This document shows positions 22,752 to 31,560 of a DNA stretch of 33,334 nucleotides, one piece after another. Source of the stretch: Candidatus Peregrinibacteria bacterium CG2_30_44_17 (GTDB lineage: Bacteria; Patescibacteriota; Gracilibacteria; UBA1369; UBA12470); the NCBI GenBank assembly GCA_001873565.1, contig MNZJ01000018.1, positions 1 through 33,334 on the forward strand, given 5' to 3'. The position numbers and the translations under genes were made by a program. The notes beneath the pieces are model-generated. The model did no database searches, was not told the origin of the DNA, and saw only the letters and a list, made by a program, of their open reading frames with translations. Every line of letters starts with the position of its first letter. The first letter of the stretch is position 1.

Positions 22752-23603
22752 ATGCAAATTCTCGACGGCAAGCTTGTGGCAAAAGAAATTCTAGATACAG
22801 TTGCAGTCGAGGTGCGCTCTTTGACCGTGCCTCCCAGACTTGTTGTTGTACTTGTCGGAGATAATCCGGCGAGTGAAACTTATGTTCGTATGAAACGCAA
22901 AGCATGTGAGCAGGTAGGCATTGTTTGGGAGCTTATCAGGCTTTCTGCCGGAGATGTCACTACAGAATCCGTGATTGACTTGATACACGAGCTCAATCAG
23001 CGCGATGATGTTCATGGGATATTGGTACAGCTTCCACTGCCTAGCCATGTATATGTGCCTCAAGTTATCAAAGCTATTGACCCATATAAAGATGTTGATG
23101 GATTTCAAGCCTACAATCTTGGCAAAATGTTTTTATCCGAAGAGTTTATGGATTTATCGCCATGTACTCCCAAGGGCGTTTTGAAAATTCTTGATCATTA
23201 CAATATAGATGTTAAAGGGATGGATGCTACTGTCGTCGGACATAGCAATGTCGTTGGCAAGCCTATGTCCACAATGCTGCTTAACAGGAATGCGACTGTG
23301 ACAACTTGCCATATAGATACAAAAGATCTTAAGAGTCACACCATAGGTGCCGACCTCTTAGTCGTCGCTGTTGGCAAACCCGGCCTTGTTACGGCAGACA
23401 TGGTGAAAGATGGCGCTATTGTCATCGATGTTGGAATTAACAAATTGGCTGATGGTAAGCTCGTTGGAGACGTTGATTTTGAAAATGTTTCAAAGAAAGC
23501 ATCATATATCACCCCTGTTCCTGGCGGAGTTGGTCCTATGACTGTAGCCTGTCTTATGGAGAACACCTTGATGGCATACAAAAAAAATACTGTAAAAAAG
23601 TAA
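22752..23603 (+). CDS. folD: Bifunctional methylenetetrahydrofolate dehydrogenase/cyclohydrolase FolD
   Basis: FolD interconverts 5,10-methylene-THF, methenyl-THF and 10-formyl-THF, the one-carbon donors for purine and other syntheses. The start MQILDGKLVAKEILDT gives 283 residues, the family length; an in-frame GTG/ATG 51 bases upstream would add an atypical tail. Signatures are ASETYVRMKRKACEQVGI (with the catalytic Lys), ILVQLPLPSHV, DVDGFQAYNLGKM, PCTPKGVLKIL, the NADP-binding VVGHSNVVGKPMSTMLL and TPVPGGVGPMTVACLMENT. It is followed 25 bases later by purF. Confidence 0.96.
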   Translation: MQILDGKLVAKEILDTVAVEVRSLTVPPRLVVVLVGDNPASETYVRMKRKACEQVGIVWELIRLSAGDVTTESVIDLIHELNQRDDVHGILVQLPLPSHVYVPQVIKAIDPYKDVDGFQAYNLGKMFLSEEFMDLSPCTPKGVLKILDHYNIDVKGMDATVVGHSNVVGKPMSTMLLNRNATVTTCHIDTKDLKSHTIGADLLVVAVGKPGLVTADMVKDGAIVIDVGINKLADGKLVGDVDFENVSKKASYITPVPGGVGPMTVACLMENTLMAYKKNTVKK

Positions 23604-23628
23604 TTCAATATACTAACCTTCATGAATT

Positions 23629-25113
23629 ATGTGCGGAGTCATCGGAATATACGGTAGTGGTAATGCGGCTTATGATCTGTACGATGCGATGATTGTCTTG
23701 CAACATCGAGGTCAGGATGCATGCGGCATTATTACTTATGATGGAAACCAATTCCATCTTCACAAAGATCTTGGTTTGACTCGTGATGTTTTCACACCAG
23801 ATGTAATGGAGAGACTCAAAGGTCCAATCGGAATAGCTCACTTGCGCTATCCAACAGTTGGAGGTGGAGGGGTGCTGGATGCACAGCCTTTCCAAAGATC
23901 CTCCCCGTATGGAATTGCGATGGCTCACAATGGTAATTTGGTGAATTTCTGGCAACTGAAGAAAGACTTAGCCGAGAAAGAGCTTGTTTCTGTTAATTCG
24001 AACTGTGATGTTGAGATTATTATGCATGTTTTTGCACAAGCACTGCTCCGACAGAACCCCGGGACCGAACTTAAGCCTGAAGCCGTTTTTGCAGCTGTTC
24101 AGGAGGTTTACGAAAAAGTTAGCGGTGGATACTTTGTGGTGGCTCATATTGCCGGCCAAGGGATGGTTGCCTTCCGTGATCCTCGCGGACTTAGACCTGG
24201 TATATTCGGCAAACGTGATGTTGGATTAAATACTGATTATATATTTGCTTCGGAATCTGTAGCTTTTGAGCTACTTGGATGCAAGCGCGTGTCTGACGTA
24301 GGCAATGGCGAAGTGATTTTTATAGACAAGGACAAGACAGTACATCGCAAGACTGTTGCTCATGAGAAGTTCTCTCCTTGTATATTTGAACATGTGTACT
24401 TCGCCAGACCTGATTCCATCATGGATGGCATATCTGTGTACAAATCTCGCTTACATATGGGCAAGCTACTCGCAAAAAAAGTAAAAGCGGCTAATCTTGA
24501 CATAGATGTTGTCTCCCCCGTACCTGACACATCCAGATCAACTGCCACTGCTCTCGCTCATGAAATTGGCGTTAAGATGCGTGAGGGGCTGATCAAAAAT
24601 CGCTACATAGGCAGAACTTTTATAATGGCTGGGCAAGAAATTAGGCAGAAGTCCATCAAGTACAAATTGACACCTAATGTCCCTGAACTTGAGGGCAAGA
24701 ATGTTTTGCTTGTCGATGACAGTATCGTCCGAGGCAATACCTCCAAAAAAATTATAGCTATGGTTAGGGAAGCCGGTGCAAAGAAGGTTTATTTTGCTTC
24801 GGCTGCTCCGCCACTACGTTATCCTTGTCTATATGGCATAGATCTCCCAAGTCGCAAAGAATATATTGCTAATGAGCTAAGTATTGATGAGATCGCCAAA
24901 TCCATTGGAGCAGATGCTCTTTTTTATCAGGATCTCGATGACTTAGTTGAGGCTGTCAGCTTTGGTGATGTAAATAATTTCTGCCTTGCATGTTTTGATG
25001 GCAAATATCCTACGGGAGACGTCGATGACGCTACTTTGGGTGCAACTGAAAAGGAACGGGATGCTGAAAGAGGTGGATCTTCTTACATGGCCGATCAGGC
25101 GCCGCTGCTCTAG
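23629..25113 (+). CDS. purF: Amidophosphoribosyltransferase PurF
   Basis: First committed step of purine synthesis: PRPP plus glutamine gives phosphoribosylamine. The product of 494 residues begins MCGVIGIYG, placing the catalytic Cys at residue 2 without a propeptide. The Ntn glutaminase domain shows LQHRGQDACGI, HLRYPTVGG, AHNGNLVNFWQL and SNCDVEIIMH. The phosphoribosyltransferase domain has NRYIGRTFI and the PRPP-binding motif VLLVDDSIVRGNTS (about 360-373), with YGIDLPSRKEYIAN further on. The end is a polar tail after CFDGKYPTGD. The gene lies 25 bases after folD and 24 bases before purD. Confidence 0.96.
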   Translation: MCGVIGIYGSGNAAYDLYDAMIVLQHRGQDACGIITYDGNQFHLHKDLGLTRDVFTPDVMERLKGPIGIAHLRYPTVGGGGVLDAQPFQRSSPYGIAMAHNGNLVNFWQLKKDLAEKELVSVNSNCDVEIIMHVFAQALLRQNPGTELKPEAVFAAVQEVYEKVSGGYFVVAHIAGQGMVAFRDPRGLRPGIFGKRDVGLNTDYIFASESVAFELLGCKRVSDVGNGEVIFIDKDKTVHRKTVAHEKFSPCIFEHVYFARPDSIMDGISVYKSRLHMGKLLAKKVKAANLDIDVVSPVPDTSRSTATALAHEIGVKMREGLIKNRYIGRTFIMAGQEIRQKSIKYKLTPNVPELEGKNVLLVDDSIVRGNTSKKIIAMVREAGAKKVYFASAAPPLRYPCLYGIDLPSRKEYIANELSIDEIAKSIGADALFYQDLDDLVEAVSFGDVNNFCLACFDGKYPTGDVDDATLGATEKERDAERGGSSYMADQAPLL

Positions 25114-25137
25114 TGAGTAGTAGTAAACTTAATTAAT

Positions 25138-26454
25138 ATGAAAAAAGTTCTAATAATAGGTAATGGTGCTCGTGAGCATGTCATTGCCGAGACTTTGTTG
25201 CGCAGTTCGCACCAGACTTCCGTCATCACCTATGGCAGCGCGACGAATCCTGGTCTTTTGCAACTTTCCACTGCATATGAAGTCGGTAGTCTGTCTGATT
25301 TCGACAATCTTAAAGATTTTGCTAATCATACAAAACCTGATTTTGCTATCATGGGACCGGAAGCTCCAATCGCTGCCGGTATGGCTGACATGTTACTTGC
25401 AACTGGCATTAAGTCCGCTTCCCCACTTAAGGTCTCTGGCGCGCTGGAATCTTCCAAATCATTCGCTCGAGATCTTTTGCAAAAATACAATATCCCCGGT
25501 AATCCTGCGTTTAAGGTCTTTTATAAATCTGAAGGGATCAGAGAATTTATGGAAAAACTGGGTGGCAACTATGTTGTTAAGTCTGATGGCCTCAAAGGAG
25601 GCAAAGGAGTCAAGGTGTCCGGAGATCACCTTGAGACTATTTCTGACGGCGTTTCGTATGCAGAAGAGTGCTTGCGCGAAGACGGCAAGGTGGTTGTTGA
25701 AGAAAAGTTTATCGGTCAGGAGTTTTCGCTTATGAGTTTTGTTGATGGCAAAACCGTCGTATCTATGCCGGCAGTACAAGATCACAAAAGAGCTTATGAT
25801 GGAGATAAAGGTCCTAATACCGGCGGGATGGGCACTTATAGCTGCGCCGATCATTCTTTGCCGTTCTTGCGACCTTCCGATATTCAAGATGCGCATGACA
25901 TCAATGTCCAAGTCACGAAAGCCCTATATGAAGAGACTGGAGTTTATTTCACCGGCATTATGTATGGTGGATTCATCGCTTGTAAGGACAAAGTCGGCTT
26001 GATCGAGTACAACGCCCGTTTTGGAGATCCGGAAGCCATGAATGTCTTGCCTATTTTGAAAACGGATTTTGTAGATATCTGCTTGGCTACAATTGAGGGC
26101 TCTCTCGATGGTATGCAGATTGAGTTCGAGAAAAAAGCTACTGTTTGCAAATATATTGTGCCAGAAGGCTATCCTGATAGTCCTGTCAAAGGCGAGAAAA
26201 TTGAAATTGGATCTATCCCTGATGGCGTAAAAACTTATTATGCTTCTGTTGATCAGCGTGAAGACGGCCTATATCTGGGTGGATCAAGGGCTATTGCGTT
26301 TGTTGGTATTGCAGATGAATTAGATGAGGCTGCCGCTTTGGCTACATCAGCTATGGATAGCGTCCGAGGACCTGTGTTCTACAGAAAAGATATTGGAACC
26401 AAAGAGCTTATTCAGAAAAAGATGGATATGATGACGGGACTTAGGAGCTGTTAA
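25138..26454 (+). CDS. purD: Phosphoribosylamine-glycine ligase PurD
   Basis: Second step of purine synthesis, joining glycine to the phosphoribosylamine made by PurF with ATP. The 438-residue product starts MKKVLIIGNGAREHVIAETL, typical for PurD. The ATP-grasp fold shows YVVKSDGLKGGKGVKV, VVVEEKFIGQEFSLMSFVDG, VSMPAVQDHKRAYDGDKGPN and NTGGMGTYS, then IEYNARFGDPEAMNVLP near the active site. It directly follows purF. Its stop codon overlaps by three bases the stop of the convergent tyrA-pheA gene; no terminator is visible between them. Confidence 0.96.
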   Translation: MKKVLIIGNGAREHVIAETLLRSSHQTSVITYGSATNPGLLQLSTAYEVGSLSDFDNLKDFANHTKPDFAIMGPEAPIAAGMADMLLATGIKSASPLKVSGALESSKSFARDLLQKYNIPGNPAFKVFYKSEGIREFMEKLGGNYVVKSDGLKGGKGVKVSGDHLETISDGVSYAEECLREDGKVVVEEKFIGQEFSLMSFVDGKTVVSMPAVQDHKRAYDGDKGPNTGGMGTYSCADHSLPFLRPSDIQDAHDINVQVTKALYEETGVYFTGIMYGGFIACKDKVGLIEYNARFGDPEAMNVLPILKTDFVDICLATIEGSLDGMQIEFEKKATVCKYIVPEGYPDSPVKGEKIEIGSIPDGVKTYYASVDQREDGLYLGGSRAIAFVGIADELDEAAALATSAMDSVRGPVFYRKDIGTKELIQKKMDMMTGLRSC

Positions 26455-28136
26455 TATTCTCCTAGTATCTTAAGCTTTGCCACTTTGCTCTTGATAAGCC
26501 TCAATGTTTTGTCTGCTGTTTTTAGCGCACCTTCGAAATCCACGAAAAACACATAGTCTCCCAGTGAGTGTTCTGCCGGACGCGATTCTAATCTGGTGAG
26601 ATTGATACCGGCTTGTGCAAAATATCCTAGCACGCTATGAAGTGACCCAGCGCTGTCCTTTGAAAAATGAAAAGCTATTGAGACGTTTTTAGGCTTGATC
26701 CCGAGATCCATCTTCGTGTCTTGATGCGTTATAAGGAGAAATGTTGTAGTGTTTCGATTATCATTTTCAATGTTCGTATCTAGGATTCTGAATCCGAAGT
26801 TTTGTGCCGCTTTGACAGGGCCTATGACAGCAACGTCATCCAGTTTCATCCTCTTTACGTATTCAAAAGCTGCCGATGTACTCGCTTTCTTCTCTATTGT
26901 CGCTGTTTTGTAATGTTTTTTCAAAAAGTCTGAGCACTGATGCAGTGCTTGAGGATGAGAACATACAGTTTTGATTTTTGCGTTCTTGGATAACACAGCT
27001 AAGCAATGATGTATTGGCATCTTAAATCTTGCCCTAATCCGAACTTTATTCCTAAATACACCATCCATCGTCTCTCTTATTGTGCCCTGTAATATATTCT
27101 CGATAGGTACAACACCTGCGAATACTTCCTTACGAGCTATAGCAGTAAAAACATCTTCAATACTCGGCATGCAGCATATGTCACGGCCTAGTTTATGCTT
27201 AGTATTCAGCTTCTCTGCCGCAAAATACGAGTAAGAGTTTTTTGGCCCCAAAATTGCTATGCTTCCTGCTGAACACTTTTTTTGTTGAATGGTCGGTTTT
27301 TTGTTGAACTTTTCTAACCACTGTATGATTATCCAGTCGCTTTCTTTCTGAGCTTCATACCTGTAATCGCCAAGGAATTCGGACGCCTTGTCGAAATACG
27401 TACAAAACCCATGCAGGTCTTTTTTTGTTATTTTCTCACGCAGCTCTTGAGCTGATTTTATGAATGCTTCTATTACTTCCGGTATGTATTCGTTCTGAAT
27501 TTGTATATTCCCGTATAAGTCCGAGTCTTGAGACAAGATTCTTGCTGCTATCTCTATTTTTAATCCGGAGGCCGGACTTGCAAATGGCAGGAAGTCTTTT
27601 ACCTTTACTCCTTTCTCTTCCAAAGTCTTTGCAAAAGCGATATCAACAAAGTGAACAAGCCCCTGTACCAAGCTCATCAACATATCATGCTGCTTCCCTG
27701 TAAGCTTGAGCAGATTTATTCCTCCTTTGTTTGCGAAAATGTCTTCGACCCATTTCAGCCATTTACCTGGTCTTTTTTGGCATACGATCATCTTCTGCCC
27801 CGGACCGAATGTAGTACTGTTAAACATTGGATGCAGACCTATCACAGAAGCTTTCCCTTTCGCCATTTCGCGAATCGGCATCTCTTTTATCGAAGTCAGA
27901 TCCATAATCAACTGAGAGGGCTTCAGTCTGTGTACAATTTTTTTGATCACAGCCTCTGTTGAGGCGATGGGGACTGATACTATTATTACGTCAACATTTT
28001 TGACTAGCTGCTGCGTCGTTAATTTAGTTCCTATGTCTGATATTAGGACTTCTAATCCTTGCGACTCAAAAAACTCGGCAAAGGCAGTACCCATCTTGCC
28101 TTTCCCCCCAATAATTCCTATTTTCGGGTTTCGCAT
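26451..28136 (-). CDS. Fused prephenate dehydrogenase/prephenate dehydratase (TyrA-PheA)
   Basis: This 561-residue protein would convert prephenate into both the tyrosine and the phenylalanine branch. Residues 1-170 are a TyrA-type NAD domain (IGIIGGKGKMGTAFAEFFES at the start; VIGLHPMFN near 97-105; TGKQHDMLMSLVQGLVHFVD), and 170-285 are the helical half (GDYRYEAQKES), close to the E. coli T-protein. Residues about 290-475 are a prephenate dehydratase domain (GSIAILGPKNSYSYFAAEKL, then VPIENILQGTIRETMDGVF). NTTTFLLI sits where NxTRF is usual, so the catalytic Thr is kept but the Arg is a Thr. An ACT domain ends the chain (about 484-555, SAGSLHSVLGYFAQAGINLT and LESRPAE), as in Phe-regulated enzymes. 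No chorismate mutase domain is present. Confidence 0.9.
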   Translation of the reverse strand: MRNPKIGIIGGKGKMGTAFAEFFESQGLEVLISDIGTKLTTQQLVKNVDVIIVSVPIASTEAVIKKIVHRLKPSQLIMDLTSIKEMPIREMAKGKASVIGLHPMFNSTTFGPGQKMIVCQKRPGKWLKWVEDIFANKGGINLLKLTGKQHDMLMSLVQGLVHFVDIAFAKTLEEKGVKVKDFLPFASPASGLKIEIAARILSQDSDLYGNIQIQNEYIPEVIEAFIKSAQELREKITKKDLHGFCTYFDKASEFLGDYRYEAQKESDWIIIQWLEKFNKKPTIQQKKCSAGSIAILGPKNSYSYFAAEKLNTKHKLGRDICCMPSIEDVFTAIARKEVFAGVVPIENILQGTIRETMDGVFRNKVRIRARFKMPIHHCLAVLSKNAKIKTVCSHPQALHQCSDFLKKHYKTATIEKKASTSAAFEYVKRMKLDDVAVIGPVKAAQNFGFRILDTNIENDNRNTTTFLLITHQDTKMDLGIKPKNVSIAFHFSKDSAGSLHSVLGYFAQAGINLTRLESRPAEHSLGDYVFFVDFEGALKTADKTLRLIKSKVAKLKILGEY

Positions 28137-28151
28137 TTCTTGAGATATGAA

Positions 28152-28715
28152 TTATTTCTTCTTTGTAGCTTTTTTCTTCTTCGGAGCTACTTGACTCTCA
28201 ACTTTTGCTGCAGTTTTTCTTACCTTGGCTTTCACCTTCTTAACCGTTTTACGCACTTTGTTCTCTACTTTATTCACTTTTTTCTTGGCTGCGTTCTCCA
28301 CCTTTTTAACTTTTGTTGTTTGTTTCTTTACCTTACCCTCTATTTCGGATCTCTTGTGCTTAGCATATTCGCTTGCCAATGCTTTTAGTTTTTCCGCTTT
28401 GGTATGAGCTTTCTTCACCCATTCGTCTAAGTCTGCCGCCTTAATATTAGTGAGTTTTGCGGTTTCACCCTTAAGCTTTGTAAAAATTCCCTGAACTTCA
28501 TCCGTCTCTACGACTTCCTTCATAAGGTCTACAATTTCTTCACCCATTTTTCTAAGATCATTACCAACGGCCTTCGCACCGCTTCCACCGCTTTTTCTCT
28601 CTGTTGCAATTTTCTTTCGCAAGTCCTGTCCCTTCCCCGGCGCGAATAAAATGCCTGTAACTGCACCTGTAACCAGCCCTAGTGCCAATGCTATTTTACC
28701 TCCTTTTTTTGCCAT
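28152..28715 (-). CDS. YtxH-like membrane-associated protein with histone H1-like Lys-rich tail
   Basis: This 187-residue product starts MAKKGGKIALALGLVTGAVT and continues GILFAPGKGQDLRKKIA, the glycine-rich hydrophobic start and 'LFAPxxGxxxR' motif of YtxH-type proteins. Residues 45-125 are charged helix. From about 130 the chain is almost only Lys, Val, Ala and Thr (KKVKAKVRKTAAKVESQV, APKKKKATKKK), as in histone H1-like tails, and may bind nucleic acid or acidic surfaces. The combination could link the membrane to the nucleoid, but this is a guess. It lies 15 bases upstream of tyrA-pheA in the same direction. Confidence 0.75.
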   Translation of the reverse strand: MAKKGGKIALALGLVTGAVTGILFAPGKGQDLRKKIATERKSGGSGAKAVGNDLRKMGEEIVDLMKEVVETDEVQGIFTKLKGETAKLTNIKAADLDEWVKKAHTKAEKLKALASEYAKHKRSEIEGKVKKQTTKVKKVENAAKKKVNKVENKVRKTVKKVKAKVRKTAAKVESQVAPKKKKATKKK

Positions 28716-28755
28716 TTTATTTTTGTGTTAATATGTCTTTAAATATTTTATACCA

Positions 28756-29355
28756 TCATATCATCTCCTCGCCAAATTCTTTAAACATTTGATAAAGTTT
28801 GCACATCGGCAGACCCACCACGTTATCGTAATTTCCATCTATTTTTTTAATAAAAAGTGACCCCAGACCCTGTATTGCGAATGCTGCGGCTTTATCCATG
28901 GACTCACCCGACTCTAAATATCTATCTATCTCGCCTGGGCTCATTTTTGCGAATTTGACCAAAGTTTTTTCCGCATGCGATTTTTTGCGCTCTATTCCTC
29001 CATTCTCGTCTGTAGACACAACGCATATGGCTGAGATAACCTCGTGAGTTGTTCCATTGAGAATCTGCAAAATACGCTTTGCATCGGCGATGTCTTTTGG
29101 CTTACCAAGTATGTGGTGCTGATAAGCACCGATCGTGTCCACACCAAGTATGTATGCGTTGGCATGTTTTTTTGCAATTTCATGAGCTTTTCCCTCCGCA
29201 TTGTGTATTGCTACTACCTCCGGCGTCAGGTCTTCCGAACCTAATATCTCTTCAAATTCTGTTGCCGGATCTATGCTGAACTTAAGACCAGCTTCTTCTA
29301 ATAATTGTTTCCTCCGTGGGCTCCGTGATGCGAGAATCAGCTGTTTGCACAACAT
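28756..29355 (-). CDS. maf: Maf-type nucleoside triphosphate pyrophosphatase
   Basis: Maf enzymes hydrolyse non-canonical or pyrimidine NTPs (dTTP/UTP or m5UTP types). The start chosen at 29355 (MLCKQLILASRSPRRKQLLE) gives 199 residues, the family length; an in-frame ATG at 29418 would add a 21-residue hydrophobic stretch. Signatures are LASRSPRRKQLLEEAG, AEGKAHEIAKKHANAYILGV with DT following, and ILGKPKDIADAKRILQILNG, then SGESMDKAAAFAIQGLGSLF. The start overlaps the C-terminal 74 bases of the upstream cohesin gene in another frame, so translation may be coupled. Confidence 0.92.
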   Translation of the reverse strand: MLCKQLILASRSPRRKQLLEEAGLKFSIDPATEFEEILGSEDLTPEVVAIHNAEGKAHEIAKKHANAYILGVDTIGAYQHHILGKPKDIADAKRILQILNGTTHEVISAICVVSTDENGGIERKKSHAEKTLVKFAKMSPGEIDRYLESGESMDKAAAFAIQGLGSLFIKKIDGNYDNVVGLPMCKLYQMFKEFGEEMI

Positions 29356-30073
29356 GGCGATATTTTTTATGTATTCGCCAAGCAATATAACAGATGGCAG
29401 ACAGCAGAGAAAGCACACTTAATACAATCACTGATCCACCAACAGTAAATATGTTCGCCATAATGGTATCTGCGACGTTACCATCCTTTACACTAGTCAT
29501 TCCAAAACCCCTACTCTCCTGCATGATGGGATCTGCCAGTTGTTCCGTGGTTATCATGTCTACGTTATAAGCGGTCATTGAGACTTCTGTATTCACCCAT
29601 TCAATACTTGTGAGATCTTCACGTTCTCCATACTCATTAATCATTGCTATTATTGGGTTTTTGAATTCAAGTTCCGTGTCTTCATTCCCATAAATATCAA
29701 AATCCAAAGCAATGATGGTGCCACTTGCATCAACCTCCCTATCCGATCTTCGCAGAGTTATTCCAACTATGACTCTGCCTCCACGATGATCTATGTCGTA
29801 TGTTACCAGATATATGGGCTCTCCACCCTGTTCGAAAAAAGCTCCCACATCATAAGAGTCATAAGACAGTACCGTTGGATCGTATTCAAGTTCAAATGCC
29901 ATTCCTATAACAGGCTGAGTTATACTGTCTGCCTCTATGACTGCAGTTAGTTTCGTTTCTGATTGATATGTCGATATTATTATCTGATCCACCGACGCAT
30001 AAGCTTCTGCCGATATCGCAAGTAGTATTACGCATATCGCGCATATCATTATGAGTTTTATCCATGTTTTCAT
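29282..30073 (-). CDS. Membrane-anchored cohesin-domain protein
   Basis: This 263-residue protein has a signal peptide (about 1-26, IKLIMICAICVILLAISAEA), a cohesin-like beta domain (about 30-175) and a C-terminal membrane helix (about 203-230, VIVLSVLSLLSAICYIAW) with a basic cytoplasmic tail. Cohesin features are IGMAFELEYDPTVLSYDSYD ('xxFxlxYDPxxLxy'), GGRVIVGITL and ASGTIIALDFDI. Cohesins bind dockerins, and the gene directly upstream (30145-31560) encodes a dockerin at its C-terminus. The 3' end overlaps maf by 74 bases. Binding between the two proteins is an inference. Confidence 0.8.
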   Translation of the reverse strand: MKTWIKLIMICAICVILLAISAEAYASVDQIIISTYQSETKLTAVIEADSITQPVIGMAFELEYDPTVLSYDSYDVGAFFEQGGEPIYLVTYDIDHRGGRVIVGITLRRSDREVDASGTIIALDFDIYGNEDTELEFKNPIIAMINEYGEREDLTSIEWVNTEVSMTAYNVDMITTEQLADPIMQESRGFGMTSVKDGNVADTIMANIFTVGGSVIVLSVLSLLSAICYIAWRIHKKYRHVVQTADSRITEPTEETIIRRSWS

Positions 30074-30088
30074 ACTTTTATATGTTTA

Positions 30089-30131
30089 GGGAGGAGGCCT
30101 GGATTGGCTTTGCGAATAAGAGACCTCCCCC
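30089..30131 (-). other. GC-rich hairpin between the dockerin and cohesin genes
   Basis: On the minus strand GGGGGAGG (30131-30124) pairs with CCTCCTCC (near 30097-30090), with one G-U pair. No T-run follows, so it is not a clear terminator. It could be a stabilising or attenuating mRNA hairpin in the 71-base gap of this operon. Confidence 0.5.
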
Positions 30132-30144
30132 AGCTAAAAATTAT

Positions 30145-31560
30145 TTATTCGTACGTTAGCGCCCAATTGACTCCTAAATCTATCAAATCGCTTCCGTCAA
30201 TACCGCCATCATATGTCGTGTCTATCAGCACATCGTACTCTTCATCTGCATACGTTTCGCCATAATGCTTGGCTATGTTTTCGAGGTCACGTCCATCGAC
30301 TCTATCGGATCTGTTGTTGTCCCCTTTTATGCCACGCGTATCTGACCCTGTGACTACCAGACCTTCACTCTCCACACCATCGTCTATTGTAATAATTTGG
30401 TAGTAATATGTATTACTTGGGATGACATATAGGCTGTCTGTATAAGTTGTCTCGGCTATCTCATCCAGCTCCTCGTAATCACCAGCAGAGTTCATTCGCA
30501 AAACCCTATAACTATCGGCTCCGCTTACCGCATCCCATGTTAAGACGATGGAATATCTTTCCTCGCTCTCTACGGCGATTGCGTTGCCAACCTGAGCCAC
30601 GCTATAGGAGGAAGACGATCCAATACCTGTATTCTCAAAATCGGCCTCAATATCTGCATTTACGCTAGCTATAAAACTATTCGCACTTACGATATTGATT
30701 TCTGCGCTTCCGCTACTCGTTACAAGAAACTCTATTGTGAACAATGTCCCATCTCCATTCACCCCCGTTTTGTCATCTCCGGTTCTTGCCTCACCTACTA
30801 TGATCGTACCCTCTTCTCCGTTCTCCATCTCCGCATTGAAAGAAGTCGCTACTGATCCTGACTCACTCAGAAAGCTTCCTTGAGTAGCTGCCTGATAAGT
30901 GAGGGCTGCTGTGTCATAATCGATATCAAATCCATACGAGAACAGATCTTCGACGTTACTGATGGATGCTGTCACTTCGACGATGTCTCCAATATTAGGT
31001 TCTGCATCTGAGACTGTTAAGGTTACCTCAGTTCCTGTAGAGCTTTCGCTGACACTGTTGAGACCACGAGGAGTTGATAGACTGCTGTCTGCGCAATCGC
31101 TCCAGTTGTCACTACCGGACTCTGTACTGACGATTCTTTCCATAGACGTCTTCGTGTTGTTGTTACCCGCCGGCCAGGCACCGCCTGATGAGTTCACCGT
31201 ATCTATCGTACTACCGGAGTCGTCAATAAGAGCTAGCGAATCGCCTGAGTTGGCAAGCGACAACCTGATGTCCAAATCCGCATTGGTATCCTTGCCAAGC
31301 ACTAAGTATCCGTTCCCTGAAATCGTTCCTGATAATTCGTATGTAGAGGTGCCATCATCTACGATTGTCCACCCAGCTAAATCTAATGCTTCACTTGTAT
31401 TGTTCTTGAGCTCAATCCATTCTGCTGATGAGTCTTCAGCCGATCCAGCCCAAGCTACCTCGTTGATTACAACATCCAGTGAAGATGCGGCCTTTACCTC
31501 TATTGTGAGATTAGGCATAATCGCTAGCACGAGAAGTAGCATCGAAATGTACTTTTTCAT
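30145..31560 (-). CDS. Secreted protein with lamin-tail, cohesin, FN3 and dockerin domains
   Basis: This 471-residue protein has a signal peptide (1-24, YISMLLLVLAIMPNLTIEVKA). A lamin-tail domain follows (about 28-150: VVINEVAWAGSAEDSSAEWI, ELKNNTSEALDLAGWTI, GYLVLGKD). A cohesin-like domain follows (about 175-325: FSYGFDIDYDTAALTYQAAT, GTIIVGEAR, GTLFTIEFLV). An FN3-like domain spans about 330-405 (IVLTWDAVSGADSYRVLR). A C-terminal dockerin spans about 410-470 with two calcium-loop repeats (GDNNRSDRVDGRDLENIAKHYG and DTTYDGGIDGSDLIDLGVNWA, quoted in part by motif). One chain thus carries both a cohesin and a dockerin. It lies 71 bases upstream of a membrane-anchored cohesin gene, its probable partner. 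No catalytic domain is present. Confidence 0.85.
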   Translation of the reverse strand: MKKYISMLLLVLAIMPNLTIEVKAASSLDVVINEVAWAGSAEDSSAEWIELKNNTSEALDLAGWTIVDDGTSTYELSGTISGNGYLVLGKDTNADLDIRLSLANSGDSLALIDDSGSTIDTVNSSGGAWPAGNNNTKTSMERIVSTESGSDNWSDCADSSLSTPRGLNSVSESSTGTEVTLTVSDAEPNIGDIVEVTASISNVEDLFSYGFDIDYDTAALTYQAATQGSFLSESGSVATSFNAEMENGEEGTIIVGEARTGDDKTGVNGDGTLFTIEFLVTSSGSAEINIVSANSFIASVNADIEADFENTGIGSSSSYSVAQVGNAIAVESEERYSIVLTWDAVSGADSYRVLRMNSAGDYEELDEIAETTYTDSLYVIPSNTYYYQIITIDDGVESEGLVVTGSDTRGIKGDNNRSDRVDGRDLENIAKHYGETYADEEYDVLIDTTYDGGIDGSDLIDLGVNWALTYE

